A DNA stretch of 64,000 nt from Calendula officinalis (Eukaryota; Streptophyta; Magnoliopsida; Asterales; Asteraceae). Of this stretch, positions 20,848 through 32,949 are shown in pieces. Numbering within the stretch: position 1 is the stretch's first letter; every line of letters starts with the position of its first letter. Under the pieces are notes generated by a model that saw only the letters and a program-made list of their open reading frames with translations, ran no database searches and was not told the origin of the DNA. The stretch is taken from positions 26,849,873-26,913,872 of the forward strand of contig OY970820.1 of assembly GCA_963853835.1 (NCBI GenBank), given 5' to 3'. Made by a program: the position numbers and the translations under genes.

Positions 20848-21483
20848 CTAGCCACCAACAAAAGTGTACACATTACAAGGTAAAACTAACCATTCTATCC
20901 AAGTAACTCTATATTTATGCCTACGATTACAAATCCACAAAAAGGACACCTCTTTTATAGCGTCCACGAGCAAATTTCGACGAGCAACACCCGAGTTAAA
21001 CGTAATTGCATTCCTATGCCGCCATATAGTCCAAGTCACCGTGAACGTCACCGCTTCCACAATTTTACTCGCTTTTGTCGACATCGGGCTAAAAACCAAG
21101 TTAAACAAGAAATCTTCTAACGAGTCAACATTAACATCGACCACTTGAAGCCATCGACCAATATCCCGCCAAACACCCTTTGTGACTTCACAATTCCAAA
21201 AGATGTGGTCCATATTATCAACCCCATCCCCGCACATGACACACTTCAAATCGTCGAACATAATACCTCTCACCATAAGATTAACTTTAGAAGGGAGTCG
21301 GTTTAAACTCATCTTCCAAAAATGAATGTTCACCTTACGGGGCACTAAACTATTCCACCGAGTCTTCTCGAGCAAAGAAGGAAGAATTAAATTATCAATC
21401 CATCTCCTTGTACTTTTAACTTCAAACATACCTTCTTTCCAAATGTCCCACGACCACGAATCACGATTATTCGACAACCTAAC
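20848..21483 (-). pseudogene. LINE ORF2 C-terminus: zinc-binding region of reverse transcriptase
   Basis: An open frame of about 209 codons carries the plant LINE C-terminal block: KVNIHFWKMSLNRLPSKVNL, then CVMCGDGVDNMDHIFWNC (Cys-x2-Cys ... His-x4-Cys, the zf-RVT pattern), followed by WTIWRHRNAITFN. It ends in a stop at 20,848 near the LINE tail. Its upstream part lies across the copia insertion at 33,911. This piece alone is uninterrupted. Confidence 0.85.
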
Positions 21484-22444
21484 TGTTGGATCCCAACAAC
21501 ACTTAACGTGTTGCGTTATGACCGAGAATGACGAATAGATAAGATAAATAACAACAAGATTTCAATGATTAAGAGTTTATTAAAACAACTTAATACAGTA
21601 CAAAGTTTGCGGAAATAGATAGTACACAACTAACTAAAACTCTATACTTGAATTGACACTTTAGATCGCTCAAACTAGAAGAGTATGCACTGAGAGTTGT
21701 ATCAGCTGATACGAACAGCTGATATAAATGCCTTAGTAATAACTATGGAGGAGTTAATACTTAGACAAATAACTAACTCTCAGAGAATGTTCTTGTGCTA
21801 TAATTTCTAAAAGGTGTGTGTAAATGCAAGCATTTACGTCTCTATTTATAGCCCAAGATCCATGTTCCTTTGTCCACAAGTTAGACGACGTGTAAACTTA
21901 TCATTCGTCGATGTAGACTTGTCCATGGATCATTAAATGATCTTGCACAAGTTATTGTCCCAAGCGTACTTTGTGTCAACTACTTCCGGTACCCTTTCTG
22001 CGCACAGTGAAAGGTGTACTACATAAGTACAGAAATAGTTGACTTTCTCTTTACATGCTTGGAGGGACAAACGATGATAATGTACTGACATTATCTTCTA
22101 TTCCAAAATAGAAGATCCTCATCGTTTTCTTCTTCTTTGAGCGGGAAAGGGAAATGTTCAAAGTGTCAAGAACATTTCCACTAATTCTTCATCTGCAGCA
22201 GGTACTATCAGCTGATTCCACAATCAGCTGAATAGTCTTCTTCTTGTCTTTGTCCTTCGGCCATAGACTTCGAATGAATTCTCGTTAATAGCTGTTGATT
22301 TGACTTGATTTCCTAAAGCTAAGTACGTACTCAGCTGAAGGTTATTGCATATACTTGCTTCAGCTGAGATACTTACTTCAGCTGATATTTATTCTTCTTG
22401 GCTATCGATCATCAAATCTTATTCACTTAGTCTTGGGACTAACA
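21484..22444 (-). repeat. 3' LTR of the Sirevirus-type element
   Basis: In element orientation it runs TGTTAGTCCC...GGGATCCAACA, with TG/CA ends. It contains at least six exact TCAGCTGA octamers. Its partner is at 32,950-33,910. Confidence 0.95.
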
Positions 22445-22458
22445 ATCTCCCCCTATTT
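22445..22458 (-). promoter_or_regulatory. Polypurine tract of the Sirevirus-type element
   Basis: On the minus strand AAATAGGGGGAGAT immediately precedes the 3' LTR. It is the expected primer site for plus-strand DNA synthesis. Confidence 0.85.
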
Positions 22459-22649
22459 GATGCAATCAAATAGCTGTATAAGTGTAACCCTGTAATGATT
22501 CAGCTGAAGTAGTCAGCTGAATACTTATGTGTTTTGACCCTTAGGGTTCTTTTGTATCTTTTTACAATTTTTACAAGTATATTACAAAATTTGTTTTTCT
22601 ATTAATTATGAATGAAAAGTACAAGGAAAATAAAAAAAAACTACTATGT

Positions 22650-25600
22650 CTAGGACATAGCCCCCCCAACGACATTTCGGTACAGTGAGTTGAATGCTGA
22701 GGTGATTAAATTCTTCATTTCTTTTCCCTCTTCAGTGGAGGAACTCAGCAGCTTGTGATAGGTCAGAAGCTGATCAACATCACATTTGTACAACTCATCA
22801 GCCCTTTGGAAGCAAGGCATCTTCTTCTCCAGATAGCAAAAACCGTAGATGGGTTCTTTTACGATCAGCCCAGGGACAAAGTTCACTCCCGTGGGTACAA
22901 CTTTTGAGATGTTGAGTTTCGGTCGTTTGGCAAACATAATGGACCTCTCAACATCAAGTGTTCTGGAGTCAGCAGAGGGGTCAGGAAAAACGGACTTACG
23001 TTTCTCCCCTCTTGCTGATGAGCCTTCACCAGTAGCTCCTCTGACAACAACTTCTTGAGAATCACGCAACTCAGCAGGTATGCGATCGGCCAACTCAGGA
23101 GATGTCCTCCTGATGTTGTCACATAAAGTCTTGAAGATGATTGTTGTGACTTTGATCTCATTTTGCAGCTGCGTTATCGTCTCAGACGAATGTGCAGTTC
23201 TGGAAGCTGCTAGCAACTCATTCCACTCATCATAGCTGAGTTGAGTGCTGATCTTGTTCAGAGGAAACCTTTCAGCCGCAATGGGTCCACCAGCTCTAGT
23301 TATCTTTACTTCCAGTGGGGATCCTGGAGTAAACTTGGCGGCCCTTACGCTGGTGATTTTAGCTTCCTGTCTACGCTGATAAAGAACTTTGTTGAAAACC
23401 TAATGTTCTCAGCTCTTTGTGCTTCAGCTCTTTGATACAGCTCTTCTTGAGTTTTTCTTTGAAGGGCAATAGCTGCATCAAGATCAGCGGCGGTTCCAGC
23501 TTCCTTAAAGAGGAGATCTTTAACCGTGTCAGACGTAGACTCCCCCTCAGCAGGTTGAGGATTCACCTGTAAAATGGGCTGAGGGTCTTGGACTTGTGGG
23601 CCCTCAACTGATCTAAAGGAATCAACGATTTTAACATGATCAGCTGAGGGTTCTTCTTCTTCTGTCATCCCAGCAGAGGTGATAGGTGGAGATCTTGGGG
23701 TATCACCTGCTGGAATGTCTTCAATGTTGGCTCCAACAGCAGAGGTGATCATAGGTTGTGAAGCATTTTGTTCACCTTGTCCTTCACCTGCTGAAGTGGC
23801 CTCTTTCTCCCCCTCAGAGAGTGCCCGAAGAAGAGGGGTACTCTCTGGTGCTGAAGCAGGACGAGCAGCGGAGGCACCCTCATTTAGCTTTGGTAGAATG
23901 AGGTTGAGAGTGCCTTGGAGACCAGCGACTTGAGAAGTCAAGAAGCTGACTTTAGTCTCCAATTTATCCATCCTTGTGGACACAGCAGAAGCGGACCCCT
24001 CAATAGCCTTAGAAAGGTGACTATGAGCATTGGTCAGTCGGTCGACAGCTGTTAGAAGAGGAGAGACCTTGGAAGTCAAGGTATCCATCTGTCGGTCAAC
24101 TTTAGCTTCTGTGGCCCGAGCTTCGGAGAGAAGCTTGTCTTTTTCGACACTGGCAGATTCGCGAATGGAGTTCACCTCTTGCTGAAAATAATCTTTGAGA
24201 GAGTTGAACTCATTGGTGTTGATGCGAATCTGCTCAGAAAGAAGAACCAGCTGAGGAGTCTGAGTGTGAACCTCATTGTGCAGAGAAGTTATGCTAGAAG
24301 AAAGGTTCTCAGCAGTAGCAGCAAACTTCTTTGGAACATCCCTGCGAAGGGTGTCCATCTGCCGACTCAGCCTGGCCATCCTAGGTCGAATCTGGGATGA
24401 TACAACTCGAGACATCAGAGCAGCAGCGGCTCTGATGGGAATGCTTCCTCCAGCCTTGCTGGATTCAACATGGGACATTTGGACGCTTTGATGGTGGGGG
24501 TCCGGCATGTCTCCAGCTTGAGGGGTAACCTCAGCTGTGGGAGTGGGTGTTCCTGAGTTAGGAGGAGTTGCTCCTATAGGATGCTCAAGAACTTTTGGGG
24601 GTGAGTTGGGTCCAGCTGAAACTTCTGGGGTTCTGTCATAAGTGCCGTCATCAGCTGTCAAAACAGTGTTAAGTCCAGTATCTAGTTCGTCCGAGGACGA
24701 ATAGTAGGGTTGAAGGGGTTCATCAGCCGAATCAAACATCATGTGAAATGGTGTTTGACTCTCATGGACTTCAGTCTCACCAGCCGGCGATACTGGTATA
24801 GAGACTGGAGGAAGAGTTCCTCTGGGTGGTGTGTTAGCTACCTCACAGCTCAGTTGGCGAGTACGTTCGCGATCACTGGCAGCTTGGGTGGTTGCCTTAG
24901 TAACAACTGGGTCTACAGTTGTCCCTTCATTGGCGGTGGTGGTTTCCTCGATCACCTGCTGGTTTAAGCCGGTGACGTTGTGGGAAACAGAAAGAACAGA
25001 TTTAAGATTGACTTGGTTTCCAGTCAATCTATCATCAGCTGGTGACTCAGAAAGTGATGAAGAAGTTGGGGGTGGTGTGTGTGCAGCTGACTCACGGGTG
25101 GCTTGGGTTGAGCCGAAAACTTCACCAACAGTCTGTTGAGTGACTGAGGTTGCTTGTGGAGTTTGTTCCCTTGTTACAACGACAGATAATGAATCGGTCG
25201 AGGAGCTACGCAAAAGGTTGGAGCCGGCACTAACTCCTAAAGAACGAAATTGCCGGTTTGAAGTCTGCTGACTTGTTGAGAAATCAGCAGATGGAGGTGG
25301 ATGAAAGGAAAGGAGGATGTGACCAGCCGAGAGTGTTCGACTAGGAGCTCCGATTGTTCGTGGAGTTCCTTGATGAACACTGCCAATCTGAAAATGCGAA
25401 GAACAGAGGTCAGAAGCTAACGAAGCCTCTAATCGTAAGCGATCTTCTTTAAGATCCCGGCTGAGTCCAGATGCTGCAGCTGTTTCCAGTTCAGCATCTA
25501 CAATCATCTTCTCTGCACCAATAGTAGCAGTCCTTCTTACCTCTAGCAGAGGAGAAACAAAGGTGCTGGTGGCAGAGGAAGATGACAAAAAGAATGAAGA

Positions 25601-26680
25601 AGAAGGAGGGCGATTAGCGGATCGCTTCACTCGCTTCTTCACCACCAGAGGAGCATCATCTGCATCAGCAGAATCTTCATCCTCAGGGATTGAGATCCCT
25701 GTTGAGGTGGTGGTTTTCCCATCCGCAGCTGGGGATGGTCGCCCAGTTGAGGGAAAACTCTTCATATGAGAAGAGGACATACCTTCTTGTAGGGCAGATT
25801 CCTTCGATGTGGTGCCCTTTGTTTGATCCTTTTTGGATCTGATCCGATCATCTATGATCTTCAGCATGTACGAGGTGAGGGGAAAATCCTTTTCAACATC
25901 CTTCTTCTGGTTGAAGATGATGTTGGCGATGGGACGAACCATCACTGATTCCCCGGGAAGGTCTTCGTAATCGATCTTCAGCTTCTCAAGCATCACATGT
26001 GCGATGCACAAGGTGAAGAAGCGAAGGTAGGGAATATGATCTCCCTTGGCTTTCAGCTTGGCCTAGACCTCCTCGTACACCAGTCTCCCATAGTCAATCC
26101 GCTGACCAGTGACTAGGGCTTCAGCAAAGACTTGCATGCTGGAGTTGCGCTGGTTGTGGGACCCGGAGTTGCCGCCTATACCCTGAATGATGTGGGTAAA
26201 GAAATAGGCCCAGAGTCTTGACAGCTGAGACTTCTTGAAGATCGACACCTTCTTGTCTTCATTTTCTAATCTGTATCCAGTGATACTGATTAGATTCTCT
26301 TTAGCTTCCTCAGCGGATTTCATCCGCCGATATTCTTTCCCAGGTGCCAGATAGTCGAACCCGCAAGCAGTTCGGAAATCATCAAGAGTAATGGTGATTG
26401 GATGATCTCCGACTTGCGCAGTGATGTCGTTGCCAGAAAGAGTGGCGGACATCCAGAAATCACGCAAGAGCTCGCAGTTGCTCTTGGTGAATCTGAGGAA
26501 CGCACCGCTAATAGGGCAGTTGCGTAAGAACTTCCCAACCGGTCGATATACATCGGCCAGTTCATTGGGGGGGGGGGGGGTGGAAGTGTTGGCTACGAGG
26601 TTTGATTTCTGGGAGAAATCAATGGCAACCCTAGAGAGAGGAGCTTTGGGGGTTGGAACTTTAGAAGCTTTCTTCAACAT
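22650..26680 (-). pseudogene. Extra ORF 3' of pol (env-position ORF) of the Sirevirus-type element
   Basis: The minus strand carries about 1,300 codons in three open pieces. The first (26,680-26,063, 205 codons) is a compact domain with FLRFTKSNCELLRDFW and ITLDDFRTACGF, typical of the conserved N-terminal region of these ORFs. It ends in an in-frame TAG. The same frame stays open from 26,061 and its first ATG is at 26,011 (to 23,345). That piece is Ser/Thr/Pro-rich with a coiled coil (about 24,300-23,880) and ends at a frameshift. The third piece (23,216-22,650) follows in another frame and finishes with a stop. It sits where env lies in retroviruses, but no signal peptide or convincing membrane span is seen, so an envelope role is unproven. 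A G14 run at 26,567-26,580 encodes prolines and is a likely slippage point. Confidence 0.75.
26567..26580. repeat. Homopolymer G14 in the env-position ORF
   Basis: Fourteen G on the plus strand encode a short proline run on the minus strand. A one-base length error here would change the reading frame. Confidence 0.85.
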
Positions 26681-27179
26681 TTTGGGAGAGAGGGAAGAAA
26701 GATAAAAGCTAGAAAGAATTAGGGTTTTGAGAGAGAATTTGGAGGGTGTGAGGAAGAAGTGAAGGAGAAGGATGGGTATTTATAGGGGTGAGGGAGACGA
26801 ATCGGGTAAATATTCAAATTTAAACCGGGTTAAAAATGGTTAGTTACATCCCAACTATGGACACGTTGGTTTTCGTGCAAAAGTGGTTGGATGTGACAGA
26901 GAGAGGTAGTGGAGCCGTTTCTGGTGTCAGGGTGTCTTGTCCTCATAAATGCCAAATATTTTCACTCGAGTGGAAATATTTGCCACAGAGAACGTGTGGA
27001 TAGGGATAAAAGATGCCTTTTATGGGAGAACCAAACGTTTTAACTTATAAAACTCCATAAGTTATCATTTAAGAGATTTTATTCAGCTGACTAATTAATT
27101 CAAAACAGTTTTTAATCAGCTGAATGTACTAAGTGACATGGTGAACTTATCAGCTACTGATAGTACTTCAGCAGTTGAT

Positions 27180-30100
27180 TCAAGCATTCAACATGCCCAG
27201 CTCGCTGATCAAAAAATTGAAGTGTTTTTCATCTAAAGGTTTTGTAAATAAATCAGCTAGCTGAAGGTCAGTTGAAATGAAATGAAGTTCCACGTCACCT
27301 TGTTCAATGTGATCTCTAATAAAATGATACCTTATGTCGGTATGTTTGGTTCTGGAGTGAAGAACAGGATTGTTGCTGATTGCAATAGCACTAGTGTTAT
27401 CACAATAGATGGGAACTTTGCAAAAGTTCATATCGAAATCAACAAGCTGATTCTTCATCCAAAGGACTTGAGCACAGCAGCTTCCAGCAGCAACATATTC
27501 TGCTTCAGCTATGGAGGTAGAAACAGTACTTTGTTTCTTGCTTGTCCAGCTGACTAGCTTTCCACCTAGCAGCTGACACCCTCCAGTGGTGCTCTTTCTA
27601 TCCATCTTGCAACCTGCAAAGTCTGAATCTGAATAGCCAATTAGATCAAACCCGGAGTCTTTGGCATACCAAAGACCTAGGCTTGGAGTACCCTTAAGGT
27701 ACCTCAAAATTCGTTTTGCAGCTATCAAGTGAGATTCTCTAGGATCAACTTGATACCTAGCACACATGCAAGTAGCAAACATAATATCTGGTCTGCTGGC
27801 GGTGAGATAGAGTAAAGATCCAATGATTCCTCTGTAGAATGTGACATCAACTGATTTCCCAGTTGTGTCAGCATCTAGATTGTTTGGAGGAGCCATTGGA
27901 GTTTTCATTGATGATGATGAATTCATATCAAATTTCTTTAAAAGATCTTTGATATATTTTTCTTGATTTATAAAAATTCCATTTTTAGATTGCTTAACTT
28001 GTAAGCCAAGAAAATATGTTAATTCACCCATCATACTCATCTCATACTTTGTAGACATAAGTTTTGAAAAACGTCTACAAAGTTTCTCATCGGTAGCACC
28101 AAAAATTATGTCATCTACTTAAATTTGAACAAGAATGATATCACATTTGATTTTACGAATGAATAAGGTTTTATCAATCTTTCCCCTGGTGAAATCATTT
28201 GCTATGAGGAACGTGGAGAGTGTATCATACCAAGCACGAGGAGCTTGTTTCGACCCATACAGCGCTTTATCCAATTTAAACACATAGTCTAAATACTTAG
28301 GATTTTCAAACCCTGGTGGTTGTTTGACATATACCTCCTCTTGCAGCTTCCCGTTTAAGAAAGCACTCTTCACGTCCATCTGAAAAACTGTGAAGTTCTT
28401 GTATGCAATGTAGGCTAGAAATATTCTAATAGCTTCGAGCCTAGCTACAGGAGCAAATGTTTCATCGAAATCGATTCCTTCCTCTTGTCTGTATCCTTGT
28501 GCAACAAGTCTAGCCTTGTTACGAATAACCACACCTTCTTCATCCATCTTGTTCCTAAATACCCACTTAGTACCAATTATGGTCTTACCAGCTGGTGGAG
28601 GCACCAGCTGCCATACTTTGTTGACCTCGAATTGGTTAAGTTCTTCATGCATCGCCTGAATCCAGCTTGAGTCTTCTAAAGCAGCTTTAATATTTTTCGG
28701 TTCTTCAGTTGCTAAGAAACAAGACCATAAGCAGAGATTGCATGATGCTTTGCTTCTTGTGACTACTCCTTGTTGTGGATCTCCAATGATTAATTCAATT
28801 GGATGTTCTGAGGTCCCCTTGGATTGAGGAGCAGCTGTAGAAGAGGAAGATTTAGCAGAATTAGATCCTTGTTGAGCGGCTGAGTGCTCAGCATGATGGT
28901 TTACTTCATTTTGAACAGATCTTCTTGAAGTATGAAGAGGTGGCTTAGAGATAGCCTTGGATGATGCTCTAGCTGTTGGAATCTCTTGCTGAACAGCTGC
29001 AATATCTACAAGATATGTAGGAGCATCATGAAACGTCTCATCTGATTCATTTACGGGAACTTCAAAGAGGTTTAAAGCATCAGAAAATGCTTCAGTTGTA
29101 TCATCAGGAGATGGATCAGCTGATCTCTGAAATGCATCAGATGAGTCAGCAGAGGTAGGGTTCAAAGCTTTTGAGTGTTCTTCAAAAGTAACATTTATGG
29201 ACTCTTCCAACGTTTGTTTTCTTTTGTTGAAAACTCTATATGCCTTGGATGAAATGGAATATCCCAAGAAAATGGCTTCATCAGCTTTGGAATCAAATTT
29301 ACCTAGCTGATCTCTTGTGTTTAACACAAAACACACACAGCCAAACACATGAAAGAAACCGATGAAAGGTTTCCTTTGACGAAAAATCTCATAAGAAGTT
29401 TTCTTATGTCTCTTCACATAGAGAGACCTATTTTGAGTAAAACAAGCTATGTTAACAGCTTCTGCCCAAAATTGCTTAGGCATGTTTGACTCAGCAAGCA
29501 CCGTCTTGCAGCTTCTATTAGGGTTCTGTTCCTTCTTTCAGCGACACCATTTTGTTGAGGTGTTCTAGCGGCTGAGAAGTTTTGGGATATCCCAACATCT
29601 GAACAGAAGTCATCCAAAGTCTTGTTTCTGAATTCAATACCATTGTCTGATCTCAGCATCTTGACTCTAGACCCATTTAGAAGTTCCATCCTTTTGATGA
29701 ACTTAATGATTTCATCAGCTGCATCACTTTTGTGACGAAGGAATATAACCCATGTGTATCGTGAATATTCATCAACGATGACAAGTGTATACATCTTCCC
29801 GCCTAAGCCTTCAGTACTCATAGGACCAAAGAGATCCATATGGAGCATGTGAAGGCAGCTGTCGATGGAAAAACATTGCTTCGACTTGAAGGAGCTTTTG
29901 TGTTGTTTACCTTGTTCACAAGCAGAACAAAGTTTATCTTTTTCATATCGGATTTGTTGTAGACCATTCACCAGCTGACCTCTAGCCAGCTTCGATATAT
30001 TTTTGAAGTTCATGTGAGATAGTCGTTTATGCCACAACCAATTTAGCTCTTCAGTTGAATGTGAGAATAGTCAAACTTCTTGATTTTGAGGATTCATGTC

Positions 30101-30484
30101 AAGTGTATAAACATTCTTGGTTCTTGGAGCAACTAATACTACCTTTCCATTTTTATCCGTCACCGTTCCTCTGTATTCATTAAAGTTCACTGAGAACTTT
30201 GCATCACAAAGTTGGCTAATGATGATTAGATTATGTTTCAGCCCATTCACATAACCAACTCTTGTGATTTTTATGGATCCATTGGAGATGGTTCCATAAC
30301 CTTCAGTTGAACCTCTACCGTTATCACCAAAGACTACTGAGGGACCATCACAAACTTCAAACTCTTCCAGCAGGGATTTGTATCCAGTCATGTGTCTTGA
30401 GCAACCACTGTCTAAGTACCAGACATGTTTGCTTTCGTCACCCTGCACATAAATTAAAAGAGTTAGTTCTTTTTGAGAACCCAC
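27180..30484 (-). pseudogene. Copia pol: protease, integrase, reverse transcriptase, RNase H
   Basis: Minus-strand order is the copia order. Protease has HVWYLDSGCSRHMTG (catalytic DSG). The integrase zinc region has WHKRLSHMNF...CSACEQGKQH, and its core has LHMDLFGP, RSDNGIEF and QQNGVAERRNRT (the D, D, E residues). RT has KWVFRNKMDEEG, RLVAQGYRQEEGIDF and FQMDVKSAFLNG. RNase H has GYSDSDFAGC, AEAEYVAAGS and IYCDNTSA. Defects: an in-frame TGA between protease and integrase (about 30,071), a 1-base loss near 29,505 in integrase, and a TAA at 28,119-28,121 that replaces the Tyr codon of the RT catalytic motif (stop followed by VDD). The coding is otherwise well preserved, in line with a recent insertion. 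Confidence 0.93.
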
Positions 30485-32895
30485 ACCTCTGTGGGTCCTT
30501 GTGATTTCCCGCTGGAGCTCACATGAGTTGGTTTTTCAGAAGGCTCACAAGCTGAGGTTGGAGAAGGTCTCAGGCATGTGCTTTCACACTCACTTGCCAT
30601 ACGCCCACGATCTCCACACTTATAGCATTTTCTGTTTCTTTGCAGTGGAGTAGAGGGCGAGGCAATAGGATTGGGAACTGGACCCAAGATTCCTTTCATT
30701 TTCTGATTATCAGAGATAGTCAGAGTTTGAACGAGTGATGTCAGCTTGCTGACCTTTCCTTTTAGCCGTCTGACAGACACAGCTGAAGAAGGGCTTGGAG
30801 TGCTTTTAGGAACACTCTTACCTTTGTTCTTTGCAGCTCGAGTACGAACTCCAACTGGCTCACCCTTGGAGGGTGTAAGAACAGCTTTCCTTCCTGCTGT
30901 TCTACTAGTCTTCTGCTGAGGTCTAGCAGAAGAGGCAGCAGGTGCTGAACCCATGATAGATTTTCTTGGTTCAACGACTACTATAGTAGGTGTCCTAACA
31001 ACCATGGCAGAAGAGTCAGCTGATGACTCTTCACCAGTGGTTTCAGAAGGAACTTCTGAGGACATCTCAGTAGCAAAGGTTTTGGTAGACCTAACAAAGG
31101 AACCAAAAACCAACTCTTCAGCTGGCACAGAAGCATCAGCTGACGAGTAGTACAGATCATCTGTACTGCTGTCAGGTACAGCGGCTGCAGCAAGGAAGTC
31201 TCCTCCTAGTACAGCTTGTACTTGACTAGGAATTTGTGAGTTAACACATTCACTCACACGTTTGGATGAACGAGACCATGATTCACAAATCTTTTTAATA
31301 GCTTCAAGTTCTTTAACTTTTTCACTTAGATCACGTTGAAGAACTGAATTTATAAATTTTGTTTCAGAAAGTTCTTCTTTTAAAGTTTTGTGGTCAATTA
31401 ACCGTTTTAAAAAAAATGCATTTTCACGTAGAATAGCACTGTGTTTATCCAAACATTCACCTTTCAGCTGATCAATGAAGTGCAAGTCACAAATAATAGA
31501 ATCAACAATATCTTTAGCTTTAGTAGCCTCAGCAGAGATTAGAGAGGTTACCCTTTTATGAACGATGTTGACCCATTTATAAGAACTAGCATCATCAGCT
31601 GTAATGCTTTCATCATCATCAGCACGAGCCATCAAACACATTGTGGCCATTTGTTCATCATCATCAGATGAGCTGTCACAAGAGTCAGCCCAATCATGAG
31701 TTTCAGCTACGAGACCCTTGTCAGCAGCTTTGCCTTCAAGTTCCTTCCTTTCTTCCAAGATCTTTTTGGTGAAGGCTTGTAGCTTTTTATATTTTTCTTC
31801 AATGGACTCACCAGTTGAAGATGATGAACTTGCTTTCTTCTGCTTGCAGTGGTTAGCATAGTGTCCCTTCTTGTTGCAGTTGTAGCAGGTTATCTCAGAG
31901 ATGTTAGGTGTACTTCCAGAAGGTCTGGAGGGTACAGCTGATGAGATAGATCTGCTACTTGAACCTCTAGCTGAGGAGCCAGACTTGTTTTTAAAGAATT
32001 TTCTATTTTTAACAAGTAGGGCAAGCTCAGTTATAAGGGCTTCATTGTCTTCGTCTTCATCAACTTCTTCAATGCTGACCTCAGGTATGTTGAACAAACC
32101 AACAGCTGAAGTATTGTCAGCTTCATCATCTGATGGAGGATATTCGATTCTGCTTGGTTTGTTTAGAGAAACAAGAGCAGTTGAAGATCCAGACGGACTC
32201 ACTTTAGAGTCCTTTGGAGGTTGAAATTTGTTGAGTACAGTTCTCTCATGGCTTAGAAACATACCATAGAGAGAAGAAAGAGTATAATTTTTCAAGGTAG
32301 GAGATGTACTCATGCAAGTTATGATGGTGGCCCATTTAGAAGGTAAGGCAGCCATAAACTTACACATTTTGGACATATCGTCCTTATCAACCCCATGAGA
32401 CTTCAGCTTGTTTAACAGAATGTTATAACGATTAAAAGTTTGAGCTATAGTCTCACTAGGCTTGGCTTTAGACAGCTCGTAATCATGTATGAGCATGTTT
32501 TTGTTATGTTCACGCACAACAGATGTGCCTTCATAAACTTCAGCCAGCCTCTCCCACATCTCCTTAACTGAGTCACAAAATTGAATATTGTGATACAGTT
32601 CATCGCCAACTGCTTGAAAAAGCATGTCCCTACCCTTATTCTCAAGATGAACAAGACGTTTTTCAGCGTCTGTCCATTGAGCCTCAGATTTCACTACATA
32701 GTGTTCTGGGACTTCAGGAGTACCAGGGATGAGGGTTTTGGGAACGTATTTTCCTATCGTGATGTTATCTTGAAGTTTTGGGTGATAGGTAACCATGTGG
32801 GACAACATACGCGTTTTCCACATAGGATAGTTGGTTTGAGTGAGTTTAGGAGGTTTTCCAGATGATGGAAGATATGATGATGTAGGTTCAGCCAT
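30463..32895 (-). CDS. Copia gag (810 codons) with two zinc knuckles, one altered
   Basis: The ATG at 32,895 opens a long gag frame. Residues about 1-230 are the copia gag domain (QTNYPMWKTRMLSHM, later LPSKWATIITCM). A zinc knuckle CYNCNKKGHYANHC (C-x2-C-x4-H-x4-C) lies near residue 335. A coiled-coil region (about 430-560) follows, then Ser/Thr/Lys/Arg-rich linkers, and a second knuckle CYKCGDRGRMASEC near residue 755 in which Arg stands where the zinc-binding His should be. Gag proteins form the virus-like particle and bind the element RNA. The frame ends EVWVLKKN-stop, overlapping pol by 22 bp, with pol in the -1 frame. The length is far above ordinary copia gag but usual for Sireviruses. 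Confidence 0.9.
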   Translation of the reverse strand: MAEPTSSYLPSSGKPPKLTQTNYPMWKTRMLSHMVTYHPKLQDNITIGKYVPKTLIPGTPEVPEHYVVKSEAQWTDAEKRLVHLENKGRDMLFQAVGDELYHNIQFCDSVKEMWERLAEVYEGTSVVREHNKNMLIHDYELSKAKPSETIAQTFNRYNILLNKLKSHGVDKDDMSKMCKFMAALPSKWATIITCMSTSPTLKNYTLSSLYGMFLSHERTVLNKFQPPKDSKVSPSGSSTALVSLNKPSRIEYPPSDDEADNTSAVGLFNIPEVSIEEVDEDEDNEALITELALLVKNRKFFKNKSGSSARGSSSRSISSAVPSRPSGSTPNISEITCYNCNKKGHYANHCKQKKASSSSSTGESIEEKYKKLQAFTKKILEERKELEGKAADKGLVAETHDWADSCDSSSDDDEQMATMCLMARADDDESITADDASSYKWVNIVHKRVTSLISAEATKAKDIVDSIICDLHFIDQLKGECLDKHSAILRENAFFLKRLIDHKTLKEELSETKFINSVLQRDLSEKVKELEAIKKICESWSRSSKRVSECVNSQIPSQVQAVLGGDFLAAAAVPDSSTDDLYYSSADASVPAEELVFGSFVRSTKTFATEMSSEVPSETTGEESSADSSAMVVRTPTIVVVEPRKSIMGSAPAASSARPQQKTSRTAGRKAVLTPSKGEPVGVRTRAAKNKGKSVPKSTPSPSSAVSVRRLKGKVSKLTSLVQTLTISDNQKMKGILGPVPNPIASPSTPLQRNRKCYKCGDRGRMASECESTCLRPSPTSACEPSEKPTHVSSSGKSQGPTEVWVLKKN

Positions 32896-32935
32896 AACAG
32901 ATGCTCAAAATTGATGGAAAACAATTTTGACACTT

Positions 32936-32947
32936 GCTCTGATACCA
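32936..32947 (-). promoter_or_regulatory. Primer binding site for initiator tRNA-Met
   Basis: On the minus strand TGGTATCAGAGC lies two bases from the 5' LTR. It is complementary to the 3' end of tRNA-iMet, the usual primer of plant copia elements. Confidence 0.92.
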
Positions 32948-32949
32948 GT

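Noticed and set aside
20864..21148. Plus-strand frames opposite the LINE C-terminus
   Set aside because: They are antisense shadows of the zinc-binding region on the minus strand.
22650..26680. Calling the extra retroelement ORF a real envelope glycoprotein
   Set aside because: No signal peptide, furin-like site or transmembrane span is visible; only its position resembles env.
30430..30465. Short intron between gag and pol ending at 'ttatgtgcag'
   Set aside because: No suitable donor lies at a workable distance without removing conserved gag or pol; a frame shift at the A run explains the overlap better.
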